NCBI RefSeq assembly: GCF_035917275.1
Contig: NZ_CP108508.1
Location: 7,998,001-8,062,000 of the forward strand
DNA length: 64,000 bases
Direction of reading: 5' to 3'
From: Streptomyces sp. NBC_01237
Lineage (GTDB): Bacteria > Actinomycetota > Actinomycetes > Streptomycetales > Streptomycetaceae
A program made the position numbers and the translations under genes. The notes beneath the pieces were generated by a model. That model had not been told where the DNA came from, searched no databases, and worked only from the letters and a program-made list of their open reading frames with translations. Below, one piece after another: positions 1 to 9,807 of the stretch (the first letter of the stretch is position 1; the number at the start of each line of letters is the position of its first letter).

Positions 1-1
1 G

Positions 2-3000
2 CTCGCCGAATACACCCGCGGCGGCTACGTCAGCGAGATCCGCTATGGCCAGCGCGCCGACACCCTGTTCACCGGCCAGCCCTCCGGCAAGGTGACCTAT
101 ACCTACAAGGAGCGCTGCACCGCCAGTGACTGCTCCTCGCTGACCAAGGACACCGCGGACAACTGGCCCGACGTCCCCTTCGACACCATCTGCTCCGCCT
201 CGGAGACGGACTGCAAGGGCACAGGACCGGCATTCTTCACACGCAAGCGGCTCACCGACATCGACACCTACTCGTGGTCGCGTGCCGCCGAACCGGACGC
301 CTACGTCCCGGTCGACTCCTACGCCCTCACCCAAAAGTTCTGGGACGGCCAGGACATCGACAACAGTTCCGACCAGAGCCTGGTCCTGACCAAGCTCGTC
401 CGCACCGGCAAGACTGCCACGCCAGCCGTCAGCGCACCGCCGGTAGAGTTCACTTACCAGCAGCGCCCCAACCGCGTCGACGCCACCTTCGACGACATCC
501 TGCCGCTGACGCGTCCGCGCATCGAGCACATCACCTCCGAGACCGGCGCGATCACCACCGTCGCGCTCTCCCCGACCGAGTGCGTGCGCGGCAGCAACAT
601 GCCGGCCGCCGAGGACGACAACAACAAGTCCTGTTACCCGGTCTACTGGCCAATCAACGGCGGTGACCCCGCACTGGACTGGTTCCACAAGTACCGCGTT
701 CTCGCCGTCACCACCAACGACCCGGCCACCGGCAACCCCGGCACCGAATCCCAGTACTCCTACGCGACACCCGGCTGGCACTACAACGACGACCCCTTCA
801 CCAAGGAGAAGGAACGCACCTGGTCCTCCTGGCGCGGATACCAGAAGGTCACGACCACCAGCGGTGAAGTCGGCGGCACTCAATCCAAGACCGTCAGCCT
901 CTACATGCAAGGCATGCACGGCGACAAGAAGAAGGACGGCACCACCCGCACCGCCACCGTCCAAGGCATCGACCTGCCGTCGGCCGACATGCCCGATGCC
1001 ACCGACACCGACTACTGGGCCGGCCAGCTCCGCCAGCAGATCACCTACACCGGCAGCACCCCGATCGCCACCAACCTCAACAACCTGTGGGCCAAGCAGA
1101 CCGCCAGCCAGCAGAAGTCGTACGCCCACGTCAAAGCGCACTACATCCGCACCGCCCGCACCTACAGCCGCACCTGGCTCACCGCGAGCAACAGTTGGCG
1201 CGTCACCGCCGTCTCGAACACGTTCGACGACACGTACGGCATGGCCACCAAGACCGAAGACCACGGCAACTGGTCGGCGACCGGTGACGAGACCTGCACC
1301 CGCACCTGGTACGCCCGCAACACCGACGTCGGTCTGACCAACCTGGTATCCCGGACCCGCACGGTCGCCAAGGCTTGCGCCGACACCGACGACAAGCTCA
1401 CCCTGCCGGCCCTCGCGGAAGGCAAGGACAAGCGAGGCGACGTCCTGTCCGACACCGCCGTCGTCTACGACACCGCCGGCTCCACCGTCACCGGCTGGGC
1501 TCCGGGTCAGAAGCCCACTCTGGGCCTGCCCACCTGGACCGGACGGGCCCAGGCATACCCGGCCGCCAACGACACCGCCGACCGTAACCCCGCCGTCTCC
1601 GGCGGCTGGCAGACCGTCGCCACCACCGAGTACGACACCGCCACCGCCAAGCTCGGCCGCCCGCTCAAGGTGACCGACGCCAAGTACCGCACCACCACGA
1701 CCACCTACTACCCGGCTGCCGCAGGCCCGCTGGCCACCGTGGTGATCACCAAGCCCAAGCTGACCTCCAACAACCAGGCCCACCAGACCAGCACCTACCA
1801 CGACCCCTCCCGCGGTACCGTCAACTACAGCCTCGACGCCAACCTCAAGCGCACCGAGAACACCTACGACGCGCTGGGCCGGATCACCGCTACCTGGATG
1901 CCCAACCGCTCCAAGTCCGGCGGCGACAGCCCCAGTGCTAAGTACGACTACGGCCTGGAGCGCGACAAAGCTCCCTGGACCTCGGTCGCCACCCTCAAAG
2001 CCGACGGCACCAGCTACAAGACCGTCTACGCACTCCTCGACTCGATGCTGCGTCCGGTCCAGACCCAAGGACCCTCGCCCAACGGCGGCCGCATCCTCAC
2101 CGACACCCGCTACGACTCCCGAGGCATCGCCTACGAGACGTACGCCGATGTCTACGACAAGGACAACACCCCCACGGGCACCTACGCCAAGGTGCCCTAC
2201 GGCAGCGGCTCCCAGACCCTGACCGACTACGACGGGGCCGGCCGCCCCACCAAGTCCACTTTCATGGTCGACGGTGTCAAGAAGTGGGACACCACCACCA
2301 CGTACACCGGTGACTCCACCGCCACCACGGCCCCGGCCGGAGGCAACGCCAGCCGCACCATCACCGACGTCCTGGGCCGGGTGAAGGAGACCCGTACCTA
2401 CGCCGGCACCCAACCGGACGACACCCAGTACGGCGCCACCCTCGGCACCCCATACACCCGTGCCGCCCACACTCACACCAGGGACGGCAAGCCCGAGACG
2501 ATCACTGGTATCGACGACACCAAGTGGTACTACACCTACGACCTCTTCGGCCGTCAGCGCACAGCCACTGACCCCGACAAGGGCAAGGCGACCACCGGCT
2601 ACACCGAGCTCGACCAGATGGAGTCCATCACCGACTCCGAGAACAAGGTCCTCCTCTACGAGTACGACGAACTCGGCCGCAAGACGAAGCAGTGGCAGAC
2701 CAGCCGCACAGACACCAACCTCCAGGCCGAGTGGACCTTCGACAGCATCACCGGAGCCAAGGGGCTCCCGGTCGCCTCCACCCGCTATGAGGAGGGCAAG
2801 GGCCAGAGCGGCAGCAAGACCTATACAAAGCAGGTAACCGCCTACGATGCGCTGAGCCGCGCCACCGCTGCCACGGTGGCCCTGCCGCCCACCGACGCCC
2901 TGGTCACCTCCGGCGCGGTCACGGCAAACAGCCCCACAGAGGTCGCCTACCGTCTGGACGGCACGCTCAAGAGCCTCAAAACGGCTGCCGGCGGCGGGCT

Positions 3001-5056
3001 GGCCGCCGAGACCGTCACCGCCGACTACAACGCCGACAGCGGCCTGATCACCGGTCTGTCCGGCGCCTCCGGGTATCTCCTGGGAGCCAGCTACACCTCT
3101 CTCGGCCAGGTCGCCCAGCTCCAGCTCGGCACCTCCACCGCCACCGGAACCAAGCGGGTCTTCCAGACCAATGCCTACGAGGCTGGCACCGGGCGCTTGA
3201 TCACCGCAGCAACCGACGACCAGACCCGGGGCCCTGTCCAGGACCTCAACTACACCTATGACCAGGCGGGCAATGTCACCGCCATCGCCGACCAGGCCGA
3301 CATTGGCACCAGCACCGACAACCAGTGCTTCACCTACGACGGCAACAACCGCCTCACCGAAGCCTGGACCCCTAAGACCGCCGACTGCGCCGCGGCAGGC
3401 CGCACCACCGCCAACCTCGGCGGCCCAGCTCCTTACTGGACCTCCTACACCTACAACAAGGCAGGGCAGCGCCAGACTGAGAAGCAAAACACCGGCACCC
3501 CGGTCACCCGCACCTACTGCTACAACGACCCGGACCACCCCCACGGGCTGACCGCCACCACCAGCTCCACCTGCACCGGAGTCGCCGCCCAGTACACCTA
3601 TGACAAGACCGGCAACACCACCACCCGCGTTGAGAAGGCCGGCTCAACCACCACTCAGTCCCTGCAGTGGAACGCCGAAGGCAAGCCGGTCAAGCTCACC
3701 GAAGGCACCACCGCCACCGACTACGTCTACGACGCCAACGGTGAACTCCTCATCCGCCGCGACAACGCAACCTCCGGAGAAACCGTCCTCTACCTCGGCG
3801 ACACCGAGGTACACCTCAAGTCCGGCAAGAAGTGGGCCAACCGCTACTACAGCGCGGCCGGCTCCACCATCGCCATCCGCTCCAACGAGACCGGCACCGA
3901 GAAGCTCAGCTTCCTTGCCGCCGACCACCACAGCACGAGCTCAATCGCCATCACCGCAGACAGCGCACAAACCGTCACGAAGCGCTACACCACTCCCTTC
4001 GGCTCCGCCCGAGGCAACACCACCGGCATCTGGCCCGACGACAAGTCCTTCCTCGGCAAGACCGACGACAAGACCACCGGCCTCACCCACATCGGCGCCC
4101 GCGAATACGACCCCACCATCGGCCAATTCATCAGCGTCGACCCACTGCTCGAAACCACCAAACACCAGACGCTCAACGGCTACAGCTACGCCGGCCAGAG
4201 CCCTGCCACCAACTCGGACCCCACCGGCACCTGCCTCGACCCGGGCAACGGCCACTGCCAACCGGGCAACAACAGCGGCAAGCCGGACCCGGCCTTCCCG
4301 ATCAACACCAACCCGGCACCGAACACGGGCGGTACTTCCGGCGGTGGAGGCGGCGGAGGCGGAGGCGGAGGCGGAGGCGGAGGCGGAGGCGGAGGTGGTT
4401 TCGAATCCGAAAGGCATAATACTGATCCAGCGAGCGCCCGGCGGCTTGCAGATATGCGGTTCGCTCAGCTGATGACGGGCAAGTTCGGCATCAAAGACGA
4501 GATTGACGAAAGTGGCGATGGTGTTGAATGGACCTGCATGGCGAAGATGATCGATAAGGCCGTCTGCGGTGGCATGGAAGAAGCCTACGAATTCAAAACG
4601 TGGAACGATGTGCGTAAAGCGGTCTACCGGATTGACGAATCCTGGGCAGACTCTGGCACACGCAAAGAGAATAAGGGCTTTGGGTTTTCAGACAAGGAAT
4701 ACGCAACTGCCATATATCTGGCTCTGCGTGAAAGTAAAGTAACCTCGCGCGACGATACCGATAAGCGCGGTGACGCCTGGGTCGATGGTAAACGTTCAGA
4801 ATTTAAGGCGCCATCCTCGAGAAACGCGGTTCAGCAGCGACTAAAAAAGGCGCACACGCAGAATGTGGACACTGTATTCTTGGATGTTCGCGGCACAAAT
4901 ATTTCCTGGGATTTCGACACTGTCCGGCGCGCCGTGAACGGGCAGGTCCAGTCATTCGGCGGAGGGCCCAGCTTCAGCGAGGTGTGGGTGATCTTCGGGA
5001 ACTCGGACAGATCTCTGATACCCAGAGATCAGAGGTTCGATAAAGTGTACGGATAA
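2..5056 (+). CDS. RHS-repeat polymorphic toxin, 3' part (gene begins before the window)
   Basis: The frame is open at the left edge, so the N-terminus is missing. Many YD-type repeats (for example YTYDQAGN, YEYDELGR) fill most of the protein. The RHS core motif GAREYDPTIGQFISVDPLL lies near 4099-4150 and marks where these large secreted shells end and the variable toxin begins. A run of 20 glycines follows, then a toxin domain of about 218 residues from 4400. That domain has D (codon 4772), E (4799) and K (4805) in the order D...ExK, which fits a PD-(D/E)XK nuclease and recalls the CdiA-type tRNA nuclease tips. DNA from 4400 on is visibly less GC-rich than the RHS part, as expected for a swapped-in tip. 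A probable immunity gene starts 2 bp after the stop. The nuclease assignment is inference. Confidence 0.88.
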   Translation, partial: LAEYTRGGYVSEIRYGQRADTLFTGQPSGKVTYTYKERCTASDCSSLTKDTADNWPDVPFDTICSASETDCKGTGPAFFTRKRLTDIDTYSWSRAAEPDAYVPVDSYALTQKFWDGQDIDNSSDQSLVLTKLVRTGKTATPAVSAPPVEFTYQQRPNRVDATFDDILPLTRPRIEHITSETGAITTVALSPTECVRGSNMPAAEDDNNKSCYPVYWPINGGDPALDWFHKYRVLAVTTNDPATGNPGTESQYSYATPGWHYNDDPFTKEKERTWSSWRGYQKVTTTSGEVGGTQSKTVSLYMQGMHGDKKKDGTTRTATVQGIDLPSADMPDATDTDYWAGQLRQQITYTGSTPIATNLNNLWAKQTASQQKSYAHVKAHYIRTARTYSRTWLTASNSWRVTAVSNTFDDTYGMATKTEDHGNWSATGDETCTRTWYARNTDVGLTNLVSRTRTVAKACADTDDKLTLPALAEGKDKRGDVLSDTAVVYDTAGSTVTGWAPGQKPTLGLPTWTGRAQAYPAANDTADRNPAVSGGWQTVATTEYDTATAKLGRPLKVTDAKYRTTTTTYYPAAAGPLATVVITKPKLTSNNQAHQTSTYHDPSRGTVNYSLDANLKRTENTYDALGRITATWMPNRSKSGGDSPSAKYDYGLERDKAPWTSVATLKADGTSYKTVYALLDSMLRPVQTQGPSPNGGRILTDTRYDSRGIAYETYADVYDKDNTPTGTYAKVPYGSGSQTLTDYDGAGRPTKSTFMVDGVKKWDTTTTYTGDSTATTAPAGGNASRTITDVLGRVKETRTYAGTQPDDTQYGATLGTPYTRAAHTHTRDGKPETITGIDDTKWYYTYDLFGRQRTATDPDKGKATTGYTELDQMESITDSENKVLLYEYDELGRKTKQWQTSRTDTNLQAEWTFDSITGAKGLPVASTRYEEGKGQSGSKTYTKQVTAYDALSRATAATVALPPTDALVTSGAVTANSPTEVAYRLDGTLKSLKTAAGGGLAAETVTADYNADSGLITGLSGASGYLLGASYTSLGQVAQLQLGTSTATGTKRVFQTNAYEAGTGRLITAATDDQTRGPVQDLNYTYDQAGNVTAIADQADIGTSTDNQCFTYDGNNRLTEAWTPKTADCAAAGRTTANLGGPAPYWTSYTYNKAGQRQTEKQNTGTPVTRTYCYNDPDHPHGLTATTSSTCTGVAAQYTYDKTGNTTTRVEKAGSTTTQSLQWNAEGKPVKLTEGTTATDYVYDANGELLIRRDNATSGETVLYLGDTEVHLKSGKKWANRYYSAAGSTIAIRSNETGTEKLSFLAADHHSTSSIAITADSAQTVTKRYTTPFGSARGNTTGIWPDDKSFLGKTDDKTTGLTHIGAREYDPTIGQFISVDPLLETTKHQTLNGYSYAGQSPATNSDPTGTCLDPGNGHCQPGNNSGKPDPAFPINTNPAPNTGGTSGGGGGGGGGGGGGGGGGGGGFESERHNTDPASARRLADMRFAQLMTGKFGIKDEIDESGDGVEWTCMAKMIDKAVCGGMEEAYEFKTWNDVRKAVYRIDESWADSGTRKENKGFGFSDKEYATAIYLALRESKVTSRDDTDKRGDAWVDGKRSEFKAPSSRNAVQQRLKKAHTQNVDTVFLDVRGTNISWDFDTVRRAVNGQVQSFGGGPSFSEVWVIFGNSDRSLIPRDQRFDKVYG
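4340..4399 (+). repeat. GGAGGC hexanucleotide tract encoding 20 glycines
   Basis: Twenty consecutive Gly codons, mostly alternating GGA and GGC, form a simple-sequence tract. It sits exactly between the RHS core and the toxin tip. It may act as a flexible linker, and as a slippage or recombination-prone joint where toxin tips are exchanged. Confidence 0.9.
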
Positions 5057-5058
5057 TT

Positions 5059-5463
5059 ATGGGCGACTTCGAGATCTACGTCAGGCGGTCCGGAGTTGAG
5101 GGTCAGTCCGAATTCGCTCACGAATTGGCACTCGACGTGGCAACGGCAATCGGAGCCCCGCCACCCCTTGCGGCGCAGGTAATGACGATTCGGAGTCCAT
5201 CGGCTGTGGCTAATGTCATGGCGCTTCCCCCGGGGGGCGGGGAGGTCTGGGATGTTTTCGAGGAGCATCCGCTAGTGGTGGATATTCATTACCCGACGGA
5301 CCACACGAAATGGTCGGACGCGGAACAGTTTGCGCGTTACGTATTTTCGAGATTGAATGAAACTCGAAAATATGAGCTGCTTCTCGTTTGCGACTTGGAG
5401 GAATTTGTTGATTCAAATTTCGAATTCCTTGATAGGTCTCGAATGCGAACCTACGGGACGTAA
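5059..5463 (+). CDS. probable immunity protein for the RHS toxin
   Basis: This 134-aa acidic protein starts with ATG 2 bp after the toxin stop, so the two are almost certainly co-transcribed and translationally coupled. It has no signal peptide or membrane segment, so a cytoplasmic antitoxin is expected. The DNA shares the lower GC of the toxin tip, which suggests the two were acquired together. I do not recognise the fold; the assignment rests on position and composition, which is the usual arrangement for polymorphic toxins. Confidence 0.65.
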   Translation: MGDFEIYVRRSGVEGQSEFAHELALDVATAIGAPPPLAAQVMTIRSPSAVANVMALPPGGGEVWDVFEEHPLVVDIHYPTDHTKWSDAEQFARYVFSRLNETRKYELLLVCDLEEFVDSNFEFLDRSRMRTYGT

Positions 5464-5615
5464 GTCAACCTCGACCCATCAGAAGGTCTTCCAAGCACCC
5501 TGAGGGAGGACCTTCGCCGTCTAGGTGATCGCCCCGAACCCGGGCGATCACCTCGGCAGTAGTCACCCGCGCAGCAGCATTGCCAGACACTCGGACGTGT
5601 TGGCACGCCAGGCTG

Positions 5616-5662
5616 CTAAAGGTTGTCTCGCTCCCCAGACCGGGGAGCGAGACAACCTTTAG
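5616..5662. terminator. perfect 21-bp inverted repeat, probable terminator
   Basis: Left arm 5616-5636 and right arm 5642-5662 are perfectly complementary, with a 5-nt loop. It lies 150 bp after the immunity gene. There is no U-tract, but long GC-rich hairpins commonly terminate transcription in Streptomyces. Confidence 0.65.
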
Positions 5663-5809
5663 GTGGTGGAAAACAGGACAGCGCAACGCGGAAACGATCT
5701 TCTAGCCTCGATCTTTCGTTACGGTCCGTCGAAATATCCGACGGACCATTTCGGGGTCGTGGCTGGTTGCGGGTGCGGTAAGGGTCCGGCTGTTGCGTCG
5801 GGTGGGCGC

Positions 5810-5963
5810 CGGATTCCATAACAACCTGCGCGTCGCGGCCACGCTCGCTGAAGCCGGCTACAACTTCCGCCTCGTCCTGGGCGACGGCGGTCACAGCCCC
5901 AACCACGGCGGCGTCCTGCTCCCCGATGCCCTCCGCTGGCTGTGGCGGCCCGACGAGGGCTGA
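5810..5963 (+). pseudogene. C-terminal remnant of an enterochelin-esterase-like hydrolase
   Basis: The frame from 5814 to the TGA at 5961 reads FHNNLRVAATLAEAGYNFRL, then LGDGGHSPNHGG, then a WLWR end. This is the conserved C-terminus, with the catalytic His, of Fes-type esterases of the alpha/beta-hydrolase fold. No upstream coding sequence for the rest of the protein is present, so only about 50 residues survive. It is a relic and presumably silent. Confidence 0.6.
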
Positions 5964-6081
5964 GCGGCGCCAGATATTGATCAACAACCCTGAGCACCAG
6001 GGCGGCCAACTGAATCACTCAATGGCCAACCGAAACGCTCAGTACCAGCAGCGACGCCCTTCGGTTGCTCGATCGAGCCGG

Positions 6082-6300
6082 TCAGAAGCCGAGTTCCACG
6101 TAGTCGATGTCGGTGAACCCCACCTGGAGGCCGGGGGCGCGGCGGCCGCGGTCGGCGAAGTACTGGTCCTGGAGTCCTTCGGCGACGACGGCCTGGAGCT
6201 CCGCGTCGGTGGCGCCGGCGGCCTGGGCGTCGAAGAGGCGAGCGGCGTAGACGGGTGGGAGGTGCTGGGTGATCAGGCGGACGCGTCCCCCTCGTCGCTG
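6082..6300 (-). pseudogene. 5'-truncated conserved protein fragment, copy A
   Basis: On the minus strand the frame ending at the TGA 6082-6084 reads LITQHLPPVYAARLFDAQAA and ends FTDIDYVELGF. A diverged copy of the same region lies at 43099-43320. Both lack a start and any N-terminal domain. The family is not recognised; conservation between the copies shows that this was once a real gene. The IS3 element begins about 80 bp upstream and may have contributed to the truncation. Confidence 0.5.
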
Positions 6301-6449
6301 CTCCGTTGGCGAGCTGAGCTGCTTGGTCGCGCTCGCGCGGCCGGGCGACTGTGGTTACGCCTGGGTGAGGCCGATAGGGGCCTTGACCCCGGGTTTTGGA
6401 CACCGGAGACACTTGGATCTTGATGGTCCAGGAGAACGGAGTCCCTGTG

Positions 6450-6758
6450 GGGATGAAGCATTACCCGGCCGAGTTCAAGGCGGACGCGGTCGCGTTGTAC
6501 CGGTCGAGGCCGGGAGCGACGATCAAGTCGGTCGCCGGTGATCTCGGGGTGAACACCGAGACGCTGAGGAACTGGATCCGGGCCGCCGACGGCCGCCGAC
6601 CTGGCGCCCACTCCGCACCGGCGGCCGCCTCGCAGGCCGGCGGTGACGCCGTCCAAGCGGAGCTGGCCGCCGCCCGCAAGAGGATCCGTGAGCTGGAGGA
6701 AGAGCGGGACATACTCCGCAAGGCGGCCCGGTATTTCGCGACGGAGACGCGCTGGTGA
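6450..6758 (+). CDS. IS3 transposase OrfA (DNA-binding subunit)
   Basis: The protein is about 102 aa from the ATG at 6450. It begins MKHYPAEFKADAVALY and contains the helix-turn-helix IKSVAGDLGVNTETLRNWI. It ends in a leucine-zipper-like coiled coil with the signature ERDILRKAARYFATE. An in-frame start at 6396 exists, but the ATG at 6450 matches the usual N-terminus. It overlaps OrfB by 4 bp, the normal IS3 layout in which OrfA and OrfB (or a frameshift OrfAB fusion) make up the transposase. Confidence 0.85.
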   Translation, partial: GMKHYPAEFKADAVALYRSRPGATIKSVAGDLGVNTETLRNWIRAADGRRPGAHSAPAAASQAGGDAVQAELAAARKRIRELEEERDILRKAARYFATETRW

Positions 6759-7655
6759 ACCGCTACCAGTTCGTCCAGGATCACCAGCGCCGGCACGGCG
6801 TGAAGCGGCTCTGCGACATCCTCGGCCTGGCCCGCTCGAGCTTCTACTACTGGTGCCGCACCGCATCCGCGAGAGCGGCCCGCCAGAGTGTCGAAGCCGG
6901 GATCGCGGCCCGGATACGCAAGGTCCACCAGGACTCCGACGGCACCTACGGAGCCCCCAGAATTACCGCGGAACTCCGCGACGAGGGCGGCCCGGCAGTC
7001 AACCACAAGCGCGTCGCCAGGATCATGCGGACCATCGGAATCGAGGGAGTCCGTCTGCGCCGCCGGCACCGCACCACTGTCACGGACCAGGCCGCGGCGA
7101 AGGCACCGGACCTGATCGGACGTGACTTCACCGCGGCCGAGGTCAACATGAAGTACGTCGGCGACATCACATACCTGCCGGTCAGCGGCGCGAAGCCGCT
7201 CTACCTCGCAACCGTCATCGACCTCGCCTCACGCCGGCTGGCCGGCTGGGCCATCGCCGACCACATGCGCACCGAGCTCGTCATCGACGCCCTGACGGCG
7301 GCCGAGCGGACCCGCGGGAACTTGACCGGAGCGATCATGCACACGGACCACGGATCTCAATATTCGAGCAGGGCCTTCGCGGAACTCTGCAGGTCAGCCG
7401 GGGTCCGGCAGAGCATGGGCGCGATCGGCTCCAGCGCGGACAACGCCGCCGCGGAAAGCTTCAACGCCGCCTTCAAGAGAGACACTCAAAGGCCGCAAAG
7501 CCTGGTCGAGCGAACGCGAGGCCGGACTCGACGCCTTCCGCTGGCTGACCCGCTACAACACCCGCCGCCGGCACTCCCGCCTCGGCCAGCGATCTCCGAT
7601 CGCCTACGAAAACGACCTCCAACCAGCAGCAAATACCCTGGCCCAAGCCGCATAG
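6755..7655 (+). pseudogene. IS3 transposase OrfB, frameshifted near 7480
   Basis: The start NRYQFVQDHQRRHGVKRLC, the DDE residues (D in YVGDITYLP, D in MHTDHGSQYSS) and the motif NAAAESFNAAFKR identify the IS3 integrase-core subunit. At about 7476-7484 a short GA run appears to have lost two bases. The catalytic-E segment and the C-terminus, WLTRYNTRRRHSRLGQRSPI, continue in another frame to the TAG at 7653. The encoded protein would lack a proper C-terminus, so the element is probably not autonomous. Confidence 0.8.
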
Positions 7656-7674
7656 ACGTGTTCAACATCCAGGG

Positions 7675-9576
7675 TCAAGGCCCAGTGGTTCCTGCACCCA
7701 CCGGTGACACAGGACTGCCGGGCTCTGCCGCATTCGGCGCGGGGACCAACTGACGCAGCCTTTCCTGGGTTTCGGAGTCGGTGGAGTACAAGAGGGTTCC
7801 GGACATGCCACGGGTGAGGAGGACTTTGTAGGTGTTGCGGACCAGGCGCAGGAAGGTCTCGGGGTCGGTGCTGCTGAGCGCGGGGTCTCTGCTGGCCTGA
7901 TGGTTGGGGAGCCAGCGGTCCTGGCGCCAGACGAGGTCGTCTCCGAGGATGACACCGTTCCAGTCGTACTCGAAGCCCTGGGCGGTGTAGATACAGCCGA
8001 CCTGACCGAAGCCACCAGGGTCGGTGGCCCACAGCCAGGACGGAGGGACGTCGGCGAGGCGGGACTCGCCGCGCAGGTTCCACGGCTTGCGCCAGGAGCC
8101 GATCGTGATGTCGTCGACCAGACGACCGCGGCGCGGGTCGCTCCATCGCCAGCAGAAGCCGGCGGTGATGCGGGCGGTGAGGTACTGCTCCTCCTTGGCC
8201 CGCAGGAGGTCTTCCATCTGCTGCGGGGAGTCGACCACGCGGACGTGGAAGGTCCGCTCGTCGGCCCACTCGGTGGCGGGCTCGTCGGTGAGCTGCAGCA
8301 GGCGCAGGACCCACTGCTCGTAGGCGCGGCTGCCGCCGTTGCGGAACTGGCCGTTGAGGTCAATGTGGCGTGGCTGCAGGCCCCGGGCGGCGGCGGCCTG
8401 GTCGATCGCCTGGCGGCTGCCCATCTCGCCGGGGCGTACGACTTGGTGGTCGTCCAGGAGGAAGACGGGGACGCGGGCGGCGTCGAGAAGTTCATCGATC
8501 TGGCGTACCCCGCGGTGGCGGACGGAGTGTGCGCGGATGCGGTGGGCTTCGTCGCAGATCAGTGCATCCAGCCCGTTCTTGGGGGCGTCGGCGAAGTTCA
8601 TGAAGTAGCCGAAAAGCTTACGGACCTGGGGGTTGTCGGTGCCGACGGCGTGGTGGAGCGTACGGGTGAAGGACTTGGATCCGGTGGCGTGGACCACAGT
8701 GTGGCGGTCGTGGGCAAGGTGGCGCATCAAGTGCAGGGCGATGACGCTTTTGCCGGAGCCGGGGCCGCCGGTGACGATGAGGACTTCTTTGCTGTCCGCT
8801 TCCCGGGCCTTCTTCACCGCGCGGCGCACCAGCGAGACCACGGTCTGCTGTTCGTCGAGCAGGACGAACCGGTCGGTGTGCAGGATCTCTTCCGCGGTCG
8901 CGCGCAGCAGGGAGCGGCTGGGTGCCAGGGGGCTGTCGATGAGTTCGTCGGCGGCTGTGGTGCCGTGCGCGGGTGAGAGGCGCGACTGCAGGTAGGTGAT
9001 CAGGTGATCGCGGGTGCTGTGAGTGAACAGGCGCCCGTGGTGGTCGGGTTCGAGGGCGAGCAGGTCGGCTACACGCGTGCTGTTGGCGTTGTGGAGGTAG
9101 GCCACGCCGGCCACCGCGTCGGGTTCCGCATCGAGGACGGTGGTGAAGTCCTGCAGGTATTGGCAGTAGCGCCGTACCTGGGCGACCGGATGCAAGAAGG
9201 CCCGGTTATTGTTGCCGGCCCCTGGCAGACAGAGGTCCTCGGTGTCGGTCAGGGCCCGGGCGTGGGTCCATTGCTTGAGCTCGACGATGACGTAGGACGG
9301 CTGGGAGGTGTGGGGGTGCCAGCCGGCCAGCACCACGTCGGCCCGCAGGCTGGACAGCGCCAGCTGGTACTCGATCAGTACCTCGACATGCTGCAGTCCG
9401 GCGTCATCCAGCACGCGGGCCAGGGCGGGCAGGCTGTTGCGCCAGGACCGTATCTCCCCGTCCTCCAGCCGGCCCAGTCGCGCCCGCCGGTGACGGCCCG
9501 CCAGGTCATCGGCCAACGTGCCCTGTTGGCAGCGGTCGACGAACTCGTGCACGGGCATGCGCAGTAACGGCATCAT
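7675..9576 (-). CDS. DUF2075 nuclease-helicase (Schlafen group 3-like), probable defence protein
   Basis: The protein is 633 aa. Residues about 66-101 contain D80 and E99-x-K101 in a predicted strand context (VIVELKQW), resembling a PD-(D/E)XK nuclease domain. Residues 270-277 (GPGSGKS) are a Walker A and DEAH at 342-345 is a Walker B/helicase II motif. Later, YTAQGFEYDW and KVLLTRGM match helicase motifs V and VI. The whole fits the DUF2075 family of superfamily 1-like helicases fused to a nuclease. The stop codon falls inside the IS3 right end, so the last residues are probably not native. A DUF3883 gene lies upstream on the same strand, 231 bp away. The two may form an anti-phage or DNA-processing unit; that is inference. 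Confidence 0.8.
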   Translation of the reverse strand: MMPLLRMPVHEFVDRCQQGTLADDLAGRHRRARLGRLEDGEIRSWRNSLPALARVLDDAGLQHVEVLIEYQLALSSLRADVVLAGWHPHTSQPSYVIVELKQWTHARALTDTEDLCLPGAGNNNRAFLHPVAQVRRYCQYLQDFTTVLDAEPDAVAGVAYLHNANSTRVADLLALEPDHHGRLFTHSTRDHLITYLQSRLSPAHGTTAADELIDSPLAPSRSLLRATAEEILHTDRFVLLDEQQTVVSLVRRAVKKAREADSKEVLIVTGGPGSGKSVIALHLMRHLAHDRHTVVHATGSKSFTRTLHHAVGTDNPQVRKLFGYFMNFADAPKNGLDALICDEAHRIRAHSVRHRGVRQIDELLDAARVPVFLLDDHQVVRPGEMGSRQAIDQAAAARGLQPRHIDLNGQFRNGGSRAYEQWVLRLLQLTDEPATEWADERTFHVRVVDSPQQMEDLLRAKEEQYLTARITAGFCWRWSDPRRGRLVDDITIGSWRKPWNLRGESRLADVPPSWLWATDPGGFGQVGCIYTAQGFEYDWNGVILGDDLVWRQDRWLPNHQASRDPALSSTDPETFLRLVRNTYKVLLTRGMSGTLLYSTDSETQERLRQLVPAPNAAEPGSPVSPVGAGTTGP

Positions 9577-9807
9577 CGTCTCCTCGGTCGGATGCGGTTG
9601 GTGAAGCAGCGCGGGCGGCCCCGCGCGGGTGAGCGCGGCCTGGTGGTGGTCGGGCGGCGTTGCCCGGCCACGCGGACCGGACCGGCCCGCAGGGGCTGTC
9701 CTCGCTCGGCACCGGAGGGGTCTGTCCGTAACGCGTCTGCCGCGCGCGTGTGTCGCTTGTCCCGGCCTCCGAGTGCAGGGGGCCAGATCCGGCGAGCCGG
9801 GCCGCAG

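Larger units (their letters stand above)
6378..7683. mobile_element. IS3-family insertion sequence
   Basis: Two overlapping frames encode the typical OrfA and OrfB. The ends match as imperfect inverted repeats: the left reads GGCCTTGACCCCGGGTTTTG from 6379 and the right, on the reverse strand, GGCCTTGACCCTGGATGTTG from about 7682. I could not identify a target duplication. The right end overlaps the stop codon of the neighbouring minus-strand gene, so the insertion defined the 3' end of that gene. Confidence 0.8.

Noticed and set aside
3600..4472. Plus-strand frame of 290 codons inside the RHS gene
   Set aside because: Thr/Pro/Ala-rich shadow of the RHS repeats; the RHS frame has clear motifs.
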